Below are positions 14,219 to 23,247 of a stretch of DNA of 64,000 bases, piece after piece; positions within the stretch are counted from its first letter, which is position 1; each line of letters starts with the position of its first letter. Made by a program: the position numbers and the translations under genes. The DNA lies in the NCBI RefSeq assembly GCF_001434055.1, contig NZ_AZCZ01000009.1:1-64000 (forward strand), given 5' to 3'. The notes beneath the pieces are model-generated. The model saw only the letters and a list, made by a program, of their open reading frames with translations. It was not told the DNA's origin and ran no database searches. This DNA comes from Levilactobacillus parabrevis ATCC 53295. Its GTDB lineage: Bacteria > Bacillota > Bacilli > Lactobacillales > Lactobacillaceae.

Positions 14219-15394
14219 TTGAAAAATTTGCGTCAACCGGAGTCGGGATTTTCCTGGTTCTATCAACGTTTCTTGAATAATCACATCACGATTTTGCTAT
14301 TGAATATTTTTCTTTTATTGTTAGTTGTTAACGAGATTGTTCAGAATGCTGGGCTTTTGGACCCAATTTGGAAGTTTGCCAGCATTACCATGCCAGCCAT
14401 CGTGGTGGCGGGAATTCTATTTTACGTATTGGATCCGTTTGTTCACTTGATGGAGCGACGACTACATATTCGTCAGGGATTAGCGATTGCGATTGCCATG
14501 TTGGTGGCGGTTGGAGCCATTATTCTGGTTTTTCTCAATTTGATTCCATTTCTCGCTAAGCAGGCGGCCGGGGCCGTGAGCACGTTGCCCCAGTTTGCCA
14601 ATGATATGCTTGCAAAGCTAAATCATCTTAATCAGGTCCATCACTGGATCTCTACGAATAACTTGGATCAGGTCAATCAACGTGTTACCACTTACTTCTC
14701 TAAGCGGGGACTGAACCTGTTGACCGGGACACTGACGTCGATTGGCAACGTCGTGACGACCGTTAGCGACTGGGTCATCACGATTATCACGGCGCCGCTG
14801 GTCCTATTCTTCATGTTGAAGGATGGCACGCGCTTTCCGCATTACGTGAGTCAGGTCGTGCCCACGGCTTACCGGGAACGGTTTGTGGTGATGTTAGACC
14901 AGATGAACGTCAAGGTTAGTTCTTACGTCCGTGGGCAATTGACCGTGGCACTGTGTGTCCTGATTATCTTCACCACTGGTTATTCCATCATTGGCTTGCG
15001 CTATGCCCTGTTGATCGGGCTGCTAGCGGGGCCGCTCAACTTGATTCCCTACTTTGGGTCGGCTATTGCGTTGATCCCAGCGCTAATTATCGGGGCCATT
15101 ACGAGCCCGTCGATGCTGCTAGGGGTCGTCATCGTCTATCTGATTGAATGGGTCTTGGAAACGCAGGTCCTGTCTCCCCTGATCATGGGGAACAGCCTGG
15201 CGATGCACCCAATTACCATCGTCTTCGTGTTACTAGCCGCCGGAAAGATGTTTGGGCTAGTCGGTGTGATCTTCGGGGTGCCGGGATTCGCCGTGCTAAA
15301 GGTTCTGGTGACGACTGCCTTTCAGTGGTATCAGGAGTACTCTGCGCTTTACCCGGACGTCTTCCCACCGGAGGACAAATTGGGTGAGCCTTAA
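14219..15394 (+). CDS. AI-2E family permease (TqsA/YdiK/PerM type)
   Basis: 391-residue polytopic membrane protein of the AI-2E (UPF0118) family. The pattern is two to three N-terminal helices, a long amphipathic central region (about 110-200), then the conserved C-terminal helices with GPLNLIPYFGSAIALIPA and the LETQVLSPLIMGNSLAMHPI motif typical of the family. The TTG start follows GGGAGGGG by about 6-8 nt. E. coli TqsA affects export of autoinducer-2, and other members are reported as sodium or lithium/proton antiporters, so the substrate is uncertain. A sequence element shared with the luxS upstream region lies before it, which favours an AI-2 connection. It has its own terminator. Confidence 0.85.
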   Translation: MKNLRQPESGFSWFYQRFLNNHITILLLNIFLLLLVVNEIVQNAGLLDPIWKFASITMPAIVVAGILFYVLDPFVHLMERRLHIRQGLAIAIAMLVAVGAIILVFLNLIPFLAKQAAGAVSTLPQFANDMLAKLNHLNQVHHWISTNNLDQVNQRVTTYFSKRGLNLLTGTLTSIGNVVTTVSDWVITIITAPLVLFFMLKDGTRFPHYVSQVVPTAYRERFVVMLDQMNVKVSSYVRGQLTVALCVLIIFTTGYSIIGLRYALLIGLLAGPLNLIPYFGSAIALIPALIIGAITSPSMLLGVVIVYLIEWVLETQVLSPLIMGNSLAMHPITIVFVLLAAGKMFGLVGVIFGVPGFAVLKVLVTTAFQWYQEYSALYPDVFPPEDKLGEP

Positions 15395-15436
15395 CGGTTT
15401 ATTAACGTCATGATTAACAAGTGAATCAGTTACAAG

Positions 15437-15469
15437 CGGCGGTGTCCTGCGGGATACCGCCATTTTTTG
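15437..15469 (+). terminator. Terminator of the AI-2E permease gene
   Basis: GGCGGTGTCC pairs with GGGATACCGCC (one mismatch), followed by ATTTTTT. Confidence 0.75.
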
Positions 15470-15574
15470 TTGGACCAAGCGCTATCGGTTAATGCTGTAA
15501 AGCCCAGCACTTTAGGTTTACGATAAGCCAGTTTTGCCATAATCGGGACATGTTATGAAATGGAGGCGACTCGA

Positions 15575-17041
15575 ATGAACTTTTTCAAACGGGCCTGGTT
15601 AAATGTGTGGGCGAAGAAGGGCCGGTCGGTCTTACTGATTCTGGTCTCGTCCGCCATTCTGATGTTTGTGTTGGCGGGGCTACTGATCAGGAGTGCGGCG
15701 GTCAAGGCGACGGAGACCGCCAAGACGGATGCTGGTGCGACGATGACGCTGTCGGCCAATCGGCAGGCGGCATTTAAGAAGATGCAGAGCAGCAGTTCCA
15801 GTAGCTCCTCGAAGTCCAGTCGGCCCAAGCTGACGTTGACACCGGTCAAGCTGAGTGATGCCAAGCGTATCGCGAAGCTCAGCAATATCAAGAGTTACAA
15901 CGTGACTAGTAGCACTACGGCGAATGCAAAATCCTATGAAACGGTCTCGACCAGTACGGGGATGAGCGACAGCAGCGGGGGCGGCCCTGGTGGCATGAAG
16001 TCTACGAGCAGTTCGTCCGGCGATACCCAAATCAACGGGGTCACGGCAACGGCACTGACGACGGACTTCACCGACAACCAGAGTAAGATTACCAAGGGGC
16101 GCGGTATCAAGGCGTCTGACCAGGGAACCAATAATGTTGTGATAGAAAAGGATCTGGCGAGTCAAAACAATTTGACGGTCGGCGATACCATGACCATCAA
16201 GGAGACGACGGGGTCCAAGAGTACCCGCAAAGTGAAAGTAGTGGGAATCTACAAGGCCAGCTCGACGAGTTCAGTCAGTGCGGGTCCGATGAGTACCGAT
16301 CCGGCGAATACGATCTACGCCTCATACACGCTAGCCAACACGATTAAGGGCAGCAAGTATACGGGAACGGCGGACTCTGTGACGTTTAACGTGACGAATC
16401 CCGCCAAGGCTAGTGCCACCAAGAAGGCCGGTAACAAGCTGATTAGCAGTAAATACGCCCTGAGTACCGATGATGCCAGCTACCAAGCGATTAAGGCTTC
16501 GATGGACAGCGTGGAAGGTTTTGCCAACAAGATCGTTTGGTTAGTGGCGATTGCCGGCACGATTATTCTGGCCCTGATCGTTATCCTGATGATTCGCGAA
16601 CGGCGATTTGAAATCGGCGTGTTGCTATCTTTGGGTGAAGCCCGCTGGAAGATTGTGGCCCAATTCTTTACAGAAATGTTGATGGTCATCGTGGTTGCTT
16701 TGGCAATTGCCGGCGTTGGTGGTCAATTCGTGGGAAATCAGTTGGGGTCACAGCTGGTCTCACAGAGTACCACCACGCAGACGAGCAGTAGCAGGACGTC
16801 CGGCCAGCCTGGTGGTAGTGGCCAACCGGGCGGCGGTAGTGGTGGTATGCGCGGTGGGGCCGGTGGACCTGGCAGCACGACTAACAGTACCAAGACGAAG
16901 AACCCTGATCTGGAAATCACCGTGAGCGCCGTTGACCTAGCGGAACTGGGTGGTTTTGGTTTGGCCATTACTTTCCTGTCGATCATGATTGCCTCCGGTG
17001 GCATTCTCAGACTGGAGCCGAAGAAGGTACTGATTTCCTAA
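15575..17041 (+). CDS. ABC transporter permease (MacB/FtsX type)
   Basis: 488 residues from the ATG at 15575, which has GGAGG 8 nt upstream. One N-terminal helix (about 20-40), a large Ser/Thr/Lys-rich outside domain (about 45-315), then three C-terminal helices (about 320-342, 362-385, 460-480) match the four-helix MacB/FtsX layout. The C-terminal outer loop carries a low-complexity Gly/Pro/Ser/Arg insert (about 412-440, with PGGSGQPGGGSGG). Its ATPase partner follows 12 nt later. Such pairs export peptides or lipids, or handle antimicrobial stress by mechanotransmission. No substrate gene adjoins. Confidence 0.82.
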   Translation: MNFFKRAWLNVWAKKGRSVLLILVSSAILMFVLAGLLIRSAAVKATETAKTDAGATMTLSANRQAAFKKMQSSSSSSSSKSSRPKLTLTPVKLSDAKRIAKLSNIKSYNVTSSTTANAKSYETVSTSTGMSDSSGGGPGGMKSTSSSSGDTQINGVTATALTTDFTDNQSKITKGRGIKASDQGTNNVVIEKDLASQNNLTVGDTMTIKETTGSKSTRKVKVVGIYKASSTSSVSAGPMSTDPANTIYASYTLANTIKGSKYTGTADSVTFNVTNPAKASATKKAGNKLISSKYALSTDDASYQAIKASMDSVEGFANKIVWLVAIAGTIILALIVILMIRERRFEIGVLLSLGEARWKIVAQFFTEMLMVIVVALAIAGVGGQFVGNQLGSQLVSQSTTTQTSSSRTSGQPGGSGQPGGGSGGMRGGAGGPGSTTNSTKTKNPDLEITVSAVDLAELGGFGLAITFLSIMIASGGILRLEPKKVLIS

Positions 17042-17053
17042 GGAGGGACGCAG

Positions 17054-17713
17054 ATGTTAAGAACTGAAGGCCTGGGTTATTGGTACCAGGATAAAGAACA
17101 ACCGTTGTTTCAAGATATCAATCTCGAATTTGAAGAAGGCCAATCCTACGCGATTCTGGGTCACAGTGGAACCGGGAAGACCACTTTTCTTTCACTGATT
17201 GCCGGGCTAGATAAGCCGCGGGAAGGTGATATTTTCCTCAATGACCGGTCACTGAAACAGATCGGGCTGACTAACTATCGGCGACACGACGTTGCTATCG
17301 TGTTTCAGGCATACAATCTATTTAATTACATGTCCCCGTTGAATAACCTATTGACGGCGATGGCAATCACCAACGCCAGGCATGCTGGGGATCGAGGCTA
17401 TGCGCAACGGGTGCTCAACGACCTAGGGATTGGGGATGAGCTCCTCACTAGAAACGTTCAGCGGCTTTCCGGTGGGCAACAGCAACGGGTCGCCATTGCC
17501 CGAACCATGTGTTGTGATGCCAAACTCGTCGTGGCCGATGAACCGACTGGAAACTTGGACGAGGACAATACGAAAGAGGTCATCGACCAGTTCCAGCGGA
17601 TTGCCCACGATCAGCAGAAATGCGTGATTATCGTGACCCACGAACCCGATGTGGCGGCGCGGTGTGATCACCAGTATCGCTTGGAAAATAAGCAGTTTGT
17701 GCAGTTGGATTAA
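17054..17713 (+). CDS. ABC transporter ATP-binding protein (MacB/LolD type)
   Basis: 219-residue ATPase for the permease just upstream. Walker A is GHSGTGKTT (about 36-44), the Q-loop is VFQAYNLF, the signature is LSGGQQQR (about 137-144), Walker B with the catalytic Glu is LVVADEPTGNLDE (about 157-169) and the H-loop is IIVTHEP. AAGGAGG precedes the ATG. Size and signature wording fit the LolD/MacB subfamily that partners FtsX-like permeases. Confidence 0.93.
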   Translation: MLRTEGLGYWYQDKEQPLFQDINLEFEEGQSYAILGHSGTGKTTFLSLIAGLDKPREGDIFLNDRSLKQIGLTNYRRHDVAIVFQAYNLFNYMSPLNNLLTAMAITNARHAGDRGYAQRVLNDLGIGDELLTRNVQRLSGGQQQRVAIARTMCCDAKLVVADEPTGNLDEDNTKEVIDQFQRIAHDQQKCVIIVTHEPDVAARCDHQYRLENKQFVQLD

Positions 17714-17762
17714 CGCGACTTGAGTGGGCTTACCAGGACGACTGAAAAGCTTGAAAGTGTGA

Positions 17763-17793
17763 AAAAAGACCTGGAATTTTTCCAGGTCTTTTC
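17763..17793. terminator. Bidirectional terminator between ABC and GNAT genes
   Basis: AAAGACCTGGAA pairs perfectly with TTCCAGGTCTTT around TTTT, with T runs on both strands. It serves the convergent ABC operon and the MarR/GNAT operon. Confidence 0.85.
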
Positions 17794-17816
17794 GTATGCG
17801 CTAGAGTGAAACAAGC

Positions 17817-18311
17817 TTACAGGTCTTTTTCCATCAGGTAGTCGGTCTGAGGATCATCCCCCAGCTTGAATGTGTGGGCGCCGTAGCGGTGGTAGCCCAT
17901 GAATTTGTAGAAAGCCAAGGCGTTGTCGTTATGTTCCCAGACGCCCAGAATAACTTTAGGAAGGCCAGCCTCGCGAGCGACCTGCTCGGTAAACTCAAGG
18001 AATTGGCGACCGAGGCCATGATGCTGGAAGCCTTCGCGCACGTAGACTCGTTGGATTTCTATGTCAGCCGCGTGGCGGAGGAGCTTACCATAGCCGGCGA
18101 GTTGGCCGTCGACTTGAAGAAAGTAGAAGGTAGCGGTTGGGTCGACGAGCTCCTGGCCGAGTTGTTCGCGGCTGAGGTCGTGTTCCAGGTAAGTCTTTAA
18201 GTTCTCCGGAGTATTCACGGCCCCAAAGGTTGCGGTAAAGGTTTCAACGCTGACATTCCGGAGTAGTTCCAGGTTAGCGGGAGTTACGGGAGTAATGGTG
18301 GTATTTTTCAT
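17817..18311 (-). CDS. GNAT family N-acetyltransferase (PaiA-like)
   Basis: 164 residues with the GNAT acetyl-CoA site IQRVYVREGFQHHGLGRQFLEF (motif A, Q/RxxGxG/A = HHGLGR) and a C-terminal HNDNALAFYKFMGY motif. The N-terminal VSVETFTATFG resembles PaiA-type polyamine acetyltransferases. Second gene of an operon behind a MarR regulator, 16 nt after its stop. The substrate is inferred only by similarity and could be a small amine or other molecule. Confidence 0.82.
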   Translation of the reverse strand: MKNTTITPVTPANLELLRNVSVETFTATFGAVNTPENLKTYLEHDLSREQLGQELVDPTATFYFLQVDGQLAGYGKLLRHAADIEIQRVYVREGFQHHGLGRQFLEFTEQVAREAGLPKVILGVWEHNDNALAFYKFMGYHRYGAHTFKLGDDPQTDYLMEKDL

Positions 18312-18327
18312 TGATTTACGTGTCCTT

Positions 18328-18780
18328 TCAGTAGTTACGGTGTTCGCCGTGTTTCACTTTAAACCAGTCGGAATTGATATTGGCTTCCACGCGTTTCAGA
18401 TAGTCAGCGAGTTGGTCGCGTTCGGCCGGAGTAAATCCCTTGAGTGCGGTGGCGTTGGAATAGGCATTCTCTCGTTTGATGATAGGGTAGAGTGCCTGGC
18501 CCTTTGATGTGAGAAAAATCTGTTTTTGCTTCTTATCAGTGGGACTGGGTCGGCGTTCCAGAATGCCGTTCTTCTCCAGTTTCTGAATGGCGCGGGCCGC
18601 GGTAGTCTTGTCGACCCGGACAATCACGGCGAGGCGTTCCAGAATAATACCAGGCGTTTCGGCCACGCGAACCAAGTAGAGATACTGGCCACGATTCAGG
18701 TCGAGCGCCTTGAATTCAATGTTGCTAATGCTGTCGAGTGCCCGGGCAACGGTGCCTATCGGACGTAAAACTTCTGCCAA
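18328..18780 (-). CDS. MarR family transcriptional regulator
   Basis: 150-residue winged-helix repressor of the MarR type. The recognition helix region is RVDKTTAARAIQKLEKNGILERRPSPTDKK (about 76-105), with the wing motif SPTDKKQKQIFLT. It is the first gene of an operon with the GNAT gene. Its own promoter overlaps a MarR-type dyad (18825-18842), so autorepression is likely. The same intergenic region also precedes the divergent flavoprotein gene, which it may control too. Confidence 0.88.
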   Translation of the reverse strand: MAEVLRPIGTVARALDSISNIEFKALDLNRGQYLYLVRVAETPGIILERLAVIVRVDKTTAARAIQKLEKNGILERRPSPTDKKQKQIFLTSKGQALYPIIKRENAYSNATALKGFTPAERDQLADYLKRVEANINSDWFKVKHGEHRNY

Positions 18781-18810
18781 GCTGATTCACCTCGTTTCGT
18801 GGTAAAAGGT

Positions 18811-18842
18811 AGTATACGACAATTTAGTTGTAATTGCAACAA
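18811..18842 (-). promoter_or_regulatory. marR promoter overlapped by a MarR-type operator
   Basis: Minus strand: -35 TTGCAA (18834-18839), 17-bp spacer, -10 TATACT (18811-18816). The -35 lies inside GTTGTAATTGCAAC (18827-18840), a dyad matching the common MarR site TTGYAATTRCAA. Binding there would block the promoter. Confidence 0.7.
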
Positions 18843-18927
18843 AATTCAAGCTATTGGTGAAGTAATCACCTTGATTTCCTGTTAAAATGACCAATGAGCA
18901 ATTCAAAAAATAAAAGAGGTCTTTGTG

Positions 18928-20322
18928 ATGACAGTGTTTAGTGCCTATTCCGACGAGGAGATTCTGGACTATTTAAAGTCTCAGGTAAAGACAGGAACAG
19001 TTGCTACGGATGAAGTCACGTTGCGCAAGCAATCCTTCAATCCCAATGCAACTGGTGGTGAAACGGGCTTGGCGCGGGCGTTTGTCGAGGTTGCCGATGT
19101 TGAAGATATCCAAGGCGTCTTGCGGACAGCGCGGAAGTTCCACATCGCCGTGATTCCCCAAACCACCTTTAGTAGCACAGTGATCGGGTCCGATGGTCTA
19201 ACCGGGGCAATTATCTTGTCTACGCGTAAGATGAATCAGATCCTGGAAATTAGTAAGGAAGATTCCGTGGCCGTCGTGGAACCCGGGGTCGTCAACGGCG
19301 ATTTGGATAAAGAAGCCCGCAAGCAGGGGCTATTCTACGCCCCAGATCCTGGCTCTAAGCCGTTCTCATCGATTGGTGGGAATGTCTCTACCAATGCTGG
19401 TGGGATGAGCACTGTACGCTACGGGGCGACCAAGGACAACGTGTTGGGTTTGAAGGCGGTGCTGGCCGATGGTCGGGTGGTCAAGCTCGGTGGCCGGACA
19501 CTGAAACAAGCTTTTGGGTATGACTTGACCCAGCTCTTCGTCGGCTCCGAGGGAACTCTGGGGATTATCTACGAAGTCACTGTTAAGTTAATGCCGATTC
19601 CACTGGGACAATCCGTCATGGGCGTGGCCTTCTTCAACGATATGACGGCGCTGGCACAAGGCGTCACGGCTATTCGGATGTCTGGGGTCTACCCCACGAT
19701 GCTGGAAGCCCTGGACGGCAATACCGTGGTGGCACTGGATAAATACGAAAAGACCCATTACGCCGATAACAGCGGTGCCATGCTGATCTTCCGGCTGGAA
19801 GGCGGCAGTCCCGAGAACGTCCAGGTCGTACGCGACTTACTGGATAAGTATCACGGGCAGAACGTGACGGTGACCACGGATGAGAAGGAAGAAGCCAATT
19901 TGGAACAGCTGCGGCGGGACATGTTGCCGGCCGTCTTTGCTGGACGAAATCACCTGATGGAAGACATGGCGATGCCGCTGTCCAAGCTGGCGCCAATGAT
20001 GGATTATCTGCAGGACCTTGGGCAGAAGCTGGGCATTACTATCTACACGGCGGGTCATGCTGGGGATGGTAACGTCCACCCGACCTTCGTGTGGGACAAG
20101 GATGTCGATGAGGTGCCAGAGGTCATCATTGAAGCCTTACGGCAGACCTTCTGGAAGACGCTGGAACTCGGAGGAACGATCTCTGGGGAACACGCCGTGG
20201 GGATGTTGAAAAATCAGTGGAACAACCCTGAATTGGGTGAAACAGTCGATCAGTTGCAACACCAGATCAAGACACTCTTTGATCCGATGAACCTGTTGAA
20301 TCCCAAACGTAAGATTGATTAA
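18928..20322 (+). CDS. FAD-linked oxidase, GlcD/D-lactate dehydrogenase type
   Basis: 464 residues from the ATG at 18928 (AGAGG 8 nt upstream; a GTG three bases earlier is less well spaced). An N-terminal FAD_binding_4 domain contains TTFSSTVIGSDGLTGAIILS and PDPGSKPFSSIGGNVSTNAGG (about 135-155). The C-terminal FAD-oxidase domain has AGHAGDGNVHP (about 375-385) and SGEHAVG. This family oxidises D-2-hydroxyacids such as D-lactate or glycolate. No iron-sulfur partner (GlcF/LldF) adjoins, so it probably works as a single subunit. Divergent from the MarR gene. Confidence 0.85.
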   Translation: MTVFSAYSDEEILDYLKSQVKTGTVATDEVTLRKQSFNPNATGGETGLARAFVEVADVEDIQGVLRTARKFHIAVIPQTTFSSTVIGSDGLTGAIILSTRKMNQILEISKEDSVAVVEPGVVNGDLDKEARKQGLFYAPDPGSKPFSSIGGNVSTNAGGMSTVRYGATKDNVLGLKAVLADGRVVKLGGRTLKQAFGYDLTQLFVGSEGTLGIIYEVTVKLMPIPLGQSVMGVAFFNDMTALAQGVTAIRMSGVYPTMLEALDGNTVVALDKYEKTHYADNSGAMLIFRLEGGSPENVQVVRDLLDKYHGQNVTVTTDEKEEANLEQLRRDMLPAVFAGRNHLMEDMAMPLSKLAPMMDYLQDLGQKLGITIYTAGHAGDGNVHPTFVWDKDVDEVPEVIIEALRQTFWKTLELGGTISGEHAVGMLKNQWNNPELGETVDQLQHQIKTLFDPMNLLNPKRKID

Positions 20323-20359
20323 GGTCGGCTGATCACTCGTAATTAAACTAGAAAATTGT

Positions 20360-20400
20360 GTCCGGCCACCGACCAAAATGTTCGGGGGCCGGACTTTTTA
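20360..20400 (+). terminator. Terminator of the GlcD-like gene
   Basis: GTCCGGCC pairs with GGCCGGAC around a 20-nt loop, followed by TTTTT. Confidence 0.75.
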
Positions 20401-20531
20401 AAAGATAGGCATAAAACTTGCAAAAGAAGCCGACAAACCGGATAATTATTGTTACAATGAAAGCGAATGCAGGATTGGTATTTCCCGATAACAATCGGTT
20501 GCACAGTTTCAGGGATGGAAGGAAGAAAGTC

Positions 20532-22169
20532 ATGGGCGACACACAGTGGTGGCAACACGCAGTCGGATATCAGATTTATCCGCAGAGTTTCTTAGATACG
20601 AATAACGATGGTATCGGAGATCTTGCTGGTATTCAACAGCAGATCGACTACCTGAAAACCTTGCGGGTCGACTTTGTCTGGGTCTCTTCATTCTACCCGT
20701 CAGGTGACGTGGATAATGGCTATGATGTCGTGAAATACCGTGGTGTGGCACCACAGTTCGGGACGCTGGCTGATTTTGACCGGCTCGTTGCAGCGCTCCA
20801 TGCGGCCGATATTAAGATTGTGATTGACCTGGCACTCAACCATACGTCGAGTGAACACCCGTGGTTTCAGGAGGCATTAGCCGACCCCACCAGCGCCTAT
20901 CACGATTATTATATCTGGCAACCGACCCCACCGGACGTGGCCCCGAATAATTGGGAGTCCGTCTTCGGTGGCTCGGCGTGGACCTACCATGCCGCAAGTC
21001 AAGCGGCGTACCTCCATACCTTTGCTCGGAAACAGCCGGATCTGAACTGGGAGAATCCAGCTGTGCGCCATGAGATGAGTGACATCATTCAGTGGTGGGC
21101 GGATCGCGGCGTTGATGGCTTCCGTTTGGATGGGGTCACCCATCTGAAGAAGCAAGCTGATTTTGCCGATGTAGCCGCGCCCCGGACGGATTATTACCGA
21201 GACTTTGCGGGGGTCACCACCTACTTGGCTGACCTGAAGCCAGTCCTGCAACGCAATCATTTATTTACCATTGGTGAGGCGGGTGGCATCGATATGCCGA
21301 CGGCGCAACGCTGGCTGGATCCTGATACGGGGTACTTTGACCTGTTGTTGGAATTTGACCACGTGCATTACTGGGAGAATGCGGAACCTAAGCTACCGAT
21401 TGCTGCCTTGCGTCAGAACCTGACGCGCTGGCAGTTGGCACTGGCCGACAAGGGCTGGAACGCGTTATTCATTGAAAATCACGATTTACCCCGCGCCGTT
21501 TCCTACTATGGGAACCCGGTGGACTATCGCCGTCGTTCTGCGAAGGCCTTGGGATTGTGGTACTTGTTGATGAAGGGCACGCCGTTTATCTATCAGGGCC
21601 AGGAGCTGGGGTTACCCAACGCTCGGTTCGATAGTATTGATGATTACCGTGATTTAGATAGTCGCCTGTATTACCGGAGTCAGCGGGCCAAGGGTGTTCC
21701 AGAGTCAAAGATTTTGGCACAACTGGCCGCTGAGAGTCGGGACAATGCGCGGACGCCATTCCCGTGGAACGGTGAAGTGAATGGTGGTTTTTCCGAGCAT
21801 CAGCCGTGGATTCAACCCACACAAGTTGTGGAACGCATCAACGTGGAACGTGAAAGTCATGATCCATACTCGGTTTTCACGTTCTATCGCCAGCTGATTC
21901 AGTTGAAAAAGACGGTACCGACGTTACAAAAGGGCCGTTATGAATTGATTGATACTAAAGATGACCAATTATATGTTTATCGTCGAACTTATAATGGCGA
22001 TAATTGGTTGATTGTCGTGAATATGAGCAATGCTGCTGCAACCACTCAGGAGTTTGATTTAAATCCGAGCGAGCTGATTGTCACCAATATGCGGGTAGAT
22101 GCAGCTTCGGATGAAACACAGATTCAGCCGTGGGAAGCCCGGTTGTACCATTTACGAAAACTAGAGTGA
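20532..22169 (+). CDS. GH13 alpha-glucosidase (oligo-1,6-glucosidase type)
   Basis: 545 residues, typical for GH13 exo-glucosidases. From the ATG at 20532 (AAGGA 8 nt upstream) it opens WWQHAVGYQIYPQSF and has the calcium-loop-like DTNNDGIGDL. The catalytic residues are Asp200 (GFRLDGV), Glu249 (TIGEAGG) and Asp318 (IENHDLPR). Cytoplasmic, with no signal peptide. It would hydrolyse terminal alpha-1,6 or alpha-1,4 glucosyl residues of short oligosaccharides. Its frame is open 38 codons upstream but without a ribosome site. No transporter or regulator adjoins, so the sugar is not indicated by context. Confidence 0.9.
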   Translation: MGDTQWWQHAVGYQIYPQSFLDTNNDGIGDLAGIQQQIDYLKTLRVDFVWVSSFYPSGDVDNGYDVVKYRGVAPQFGTLADFDRLVAALHAADIKIVIDLALNHTSSEHPWFQEALADPTSAYHDYYIWQPTPPDVAPNNWESVFGGSAWTYHAASQAAYLHTFARKQPDLNWENPAVRHEMSDIIQWWADRGVDGFRLDGVTHLKKQADFADVAAPRTDYYRDFAGVTTYLADLKPVLQRNHLFTIGEAGGIDMPTAQRWLDPDTGYFDLLLEFDHVHYWENAEPKLPIAALRQNLTRWQLALADKGWNALFIENHDLPRAVSYYGNPVDYRRRSAKALGLWYLLMKGTPFIYQGQELGLPNARFDSIDDYRDLDSRLYYRSQRAKGVPESKILAQLAAESRDNARTPFPWNGEVNGGFSEHQPWIQPTQVVERINVERESHDPYSVFTFYRQLIQLKKTVPTLQKGRYELIDTKDDQLYVYRRTYNGDNWLIVVNMSNAAATTQEFDLNPSELIVTNMRVDAASDETQIQPWEARLYHLRKLE

Positions 22170-22174
22170 GATTG

Positions 22175-22213
22175 AAAGCGGGGCGGTCCGGGTGAAAACG
22201 CGGCCGCTTTTTG
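22175..22213 (+). terminator. Terminator of the GH13 gene
   Basis: AAAGCGG...CCGCTTT with a partly paired interior, followed by TTTTTG, just after the stop codon. Confidence 0.6.
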
Positions 22214-22317
22214 TATACATTTGATTGCGAAAGAGTATTTTAGCTGTTAATAATTAGCCAGAATTATAGTCGGAGTAGTTTAAACCATAAACTTTTCGAC
22301 AAATTAGTGAAAGCCAC

Positions 22318-22346
22318 TTGCATTTCACGAGATTGTTCTTTATTAT
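22318..22346 (+). promoter_or_regulatory. Promoter of the second MarR gene
   Basis: -35 TTGCAT (22318-22323), 17-bp spacer, -10 TATTAT (22341-22346), leader about 90 nt. Confidence 0.6.
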
Positions 22347-22440
22347 TAAATGTATAGATATTTCTATGGGGTCAACCATTTTGCGTATTGCTAATCGTGT
22401 TAATTATCTTAGCGGTTAGTAAGTAAAAGATAAGGATATG

Positions 22441-22920
22441 ATGAATACTATGGCAAAAAGTAAGGTCGTACATGCGGAGAGTTTCTTCGAATCTTACATG
22501 GAGTTGAAGCGAGAATTAGAGAAATCAGCAACGCGATTCCAACGAGCAATGGGGATTTCGGTGGATCAGTATGCTATTCTGCATCATATTTTGGAGAATC
22601 CCGGTAAGTTGACGTCGGCCACGGTTGCTGACAGTCGAGGAATCTCCCGAGCAGCTGTTTCACGCGGGATTTCACAGCTGATTCGGCGCGGTTACGTGCT
22701 GCAGAGCTACCAGTCTTCCGATCGCCGGGTACGGCCGCTGTCGTTAACCACGAGTGGGGAAGAGCTAGAAATGATGTGTCATGATCTGCTGATCAAGTCA
22801 GCGAAGATCATGAGTGAGACCCCCCTTTCTGCAGAGGGGAGTCAGTTTACGGTGGGTGAGCTAACGCAGATGCTTGCGTCGGCTACGGCACAATTAACAC
22901 CGGAAGCACCAGAAGAGTAA
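22441..22920 (+). CDS. MarR family transcriptional regulator
   Basis: About 159 residues. The winged helix reads TVADSRGISRAAVSRGISQLIRRGYVLQ (about 64-90), followed by the wing SSDRRVRPLSLT. There are three clustered ATG codons (22438, 22441, 22450) and AAGGA ends at 22436, so the exact start is unclear. It has its own promoter and terminator. It stands alone, so its target is not indicated; the next gene, pnuC, is on the same strand but separately transcribed. Confidence 0.82.
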   Translation: MNTMAKSKVVHAESFFESYMELKRELEKSATRFQRAMGISVDQYAILHHILENPGKLTSATVADSRGISRAAVSRGISQLIRRGYVLQSYQSSDRRVRPLSLTTSGEELEMMCHDLLIKSAKIMSETPLSAEGSQFTVGELTQMLASATAQLTPEAPEE

Positions 22921-22944
22921 GGGACTTTTAAATTTTTATTTAGA

Positions 22945-22977
22945 CGGATCAGTCGTTCACGACTGATCCTTTTTATT
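22945..22977 (+). terminator. Terminator of the MarR gene
   Basis: GGATCAGTCG-ttca-CGACTGATCC perfect stem followed by TTTTTATTT. Confidence 0.85.
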
Positions 22978-23133
22978 TGGTCATTTCCCCTCAAACTATA
23001 AAAAGTGTGCAATGTCGATATGTTATAGAATCCTGTTTCACAGGACACCTGACGGGAGTGTAACCGTTTTCTGATAATCGTAGCGTCATGAAACAAATTT
23101 GAAATTTTTCCAGTTTCAGAGAAAATTGCGTGC

Positions 23134-23179
23134 TATAATCATACCTGTTGCTCAAAACGAGTGACACAATATATTGTGT
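23134..23179 (+). promoter_or_regulatory. pnuC promoter with 16-bp palindrome
   Basis: An extended -10 (TGC-TATAAT, hexamer 23134-23139) is followed by the perfect palindrome ACACAATATATTGTGT (23164-23179) in the early leader, a good position for a repressor. NiaR-type niacin control is plausible for pnuC but not shown. A further dyad CTCGCCGGCGAG follows at about 23191-23202. Confidence 0.5.
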
Positions 23180-23247
23180 AGTGTAGCCACCTCGCCGGCG
23201 AGATTAATACTATATGTGGTTAATAAAATATGAGGGAGCGCATTAAC

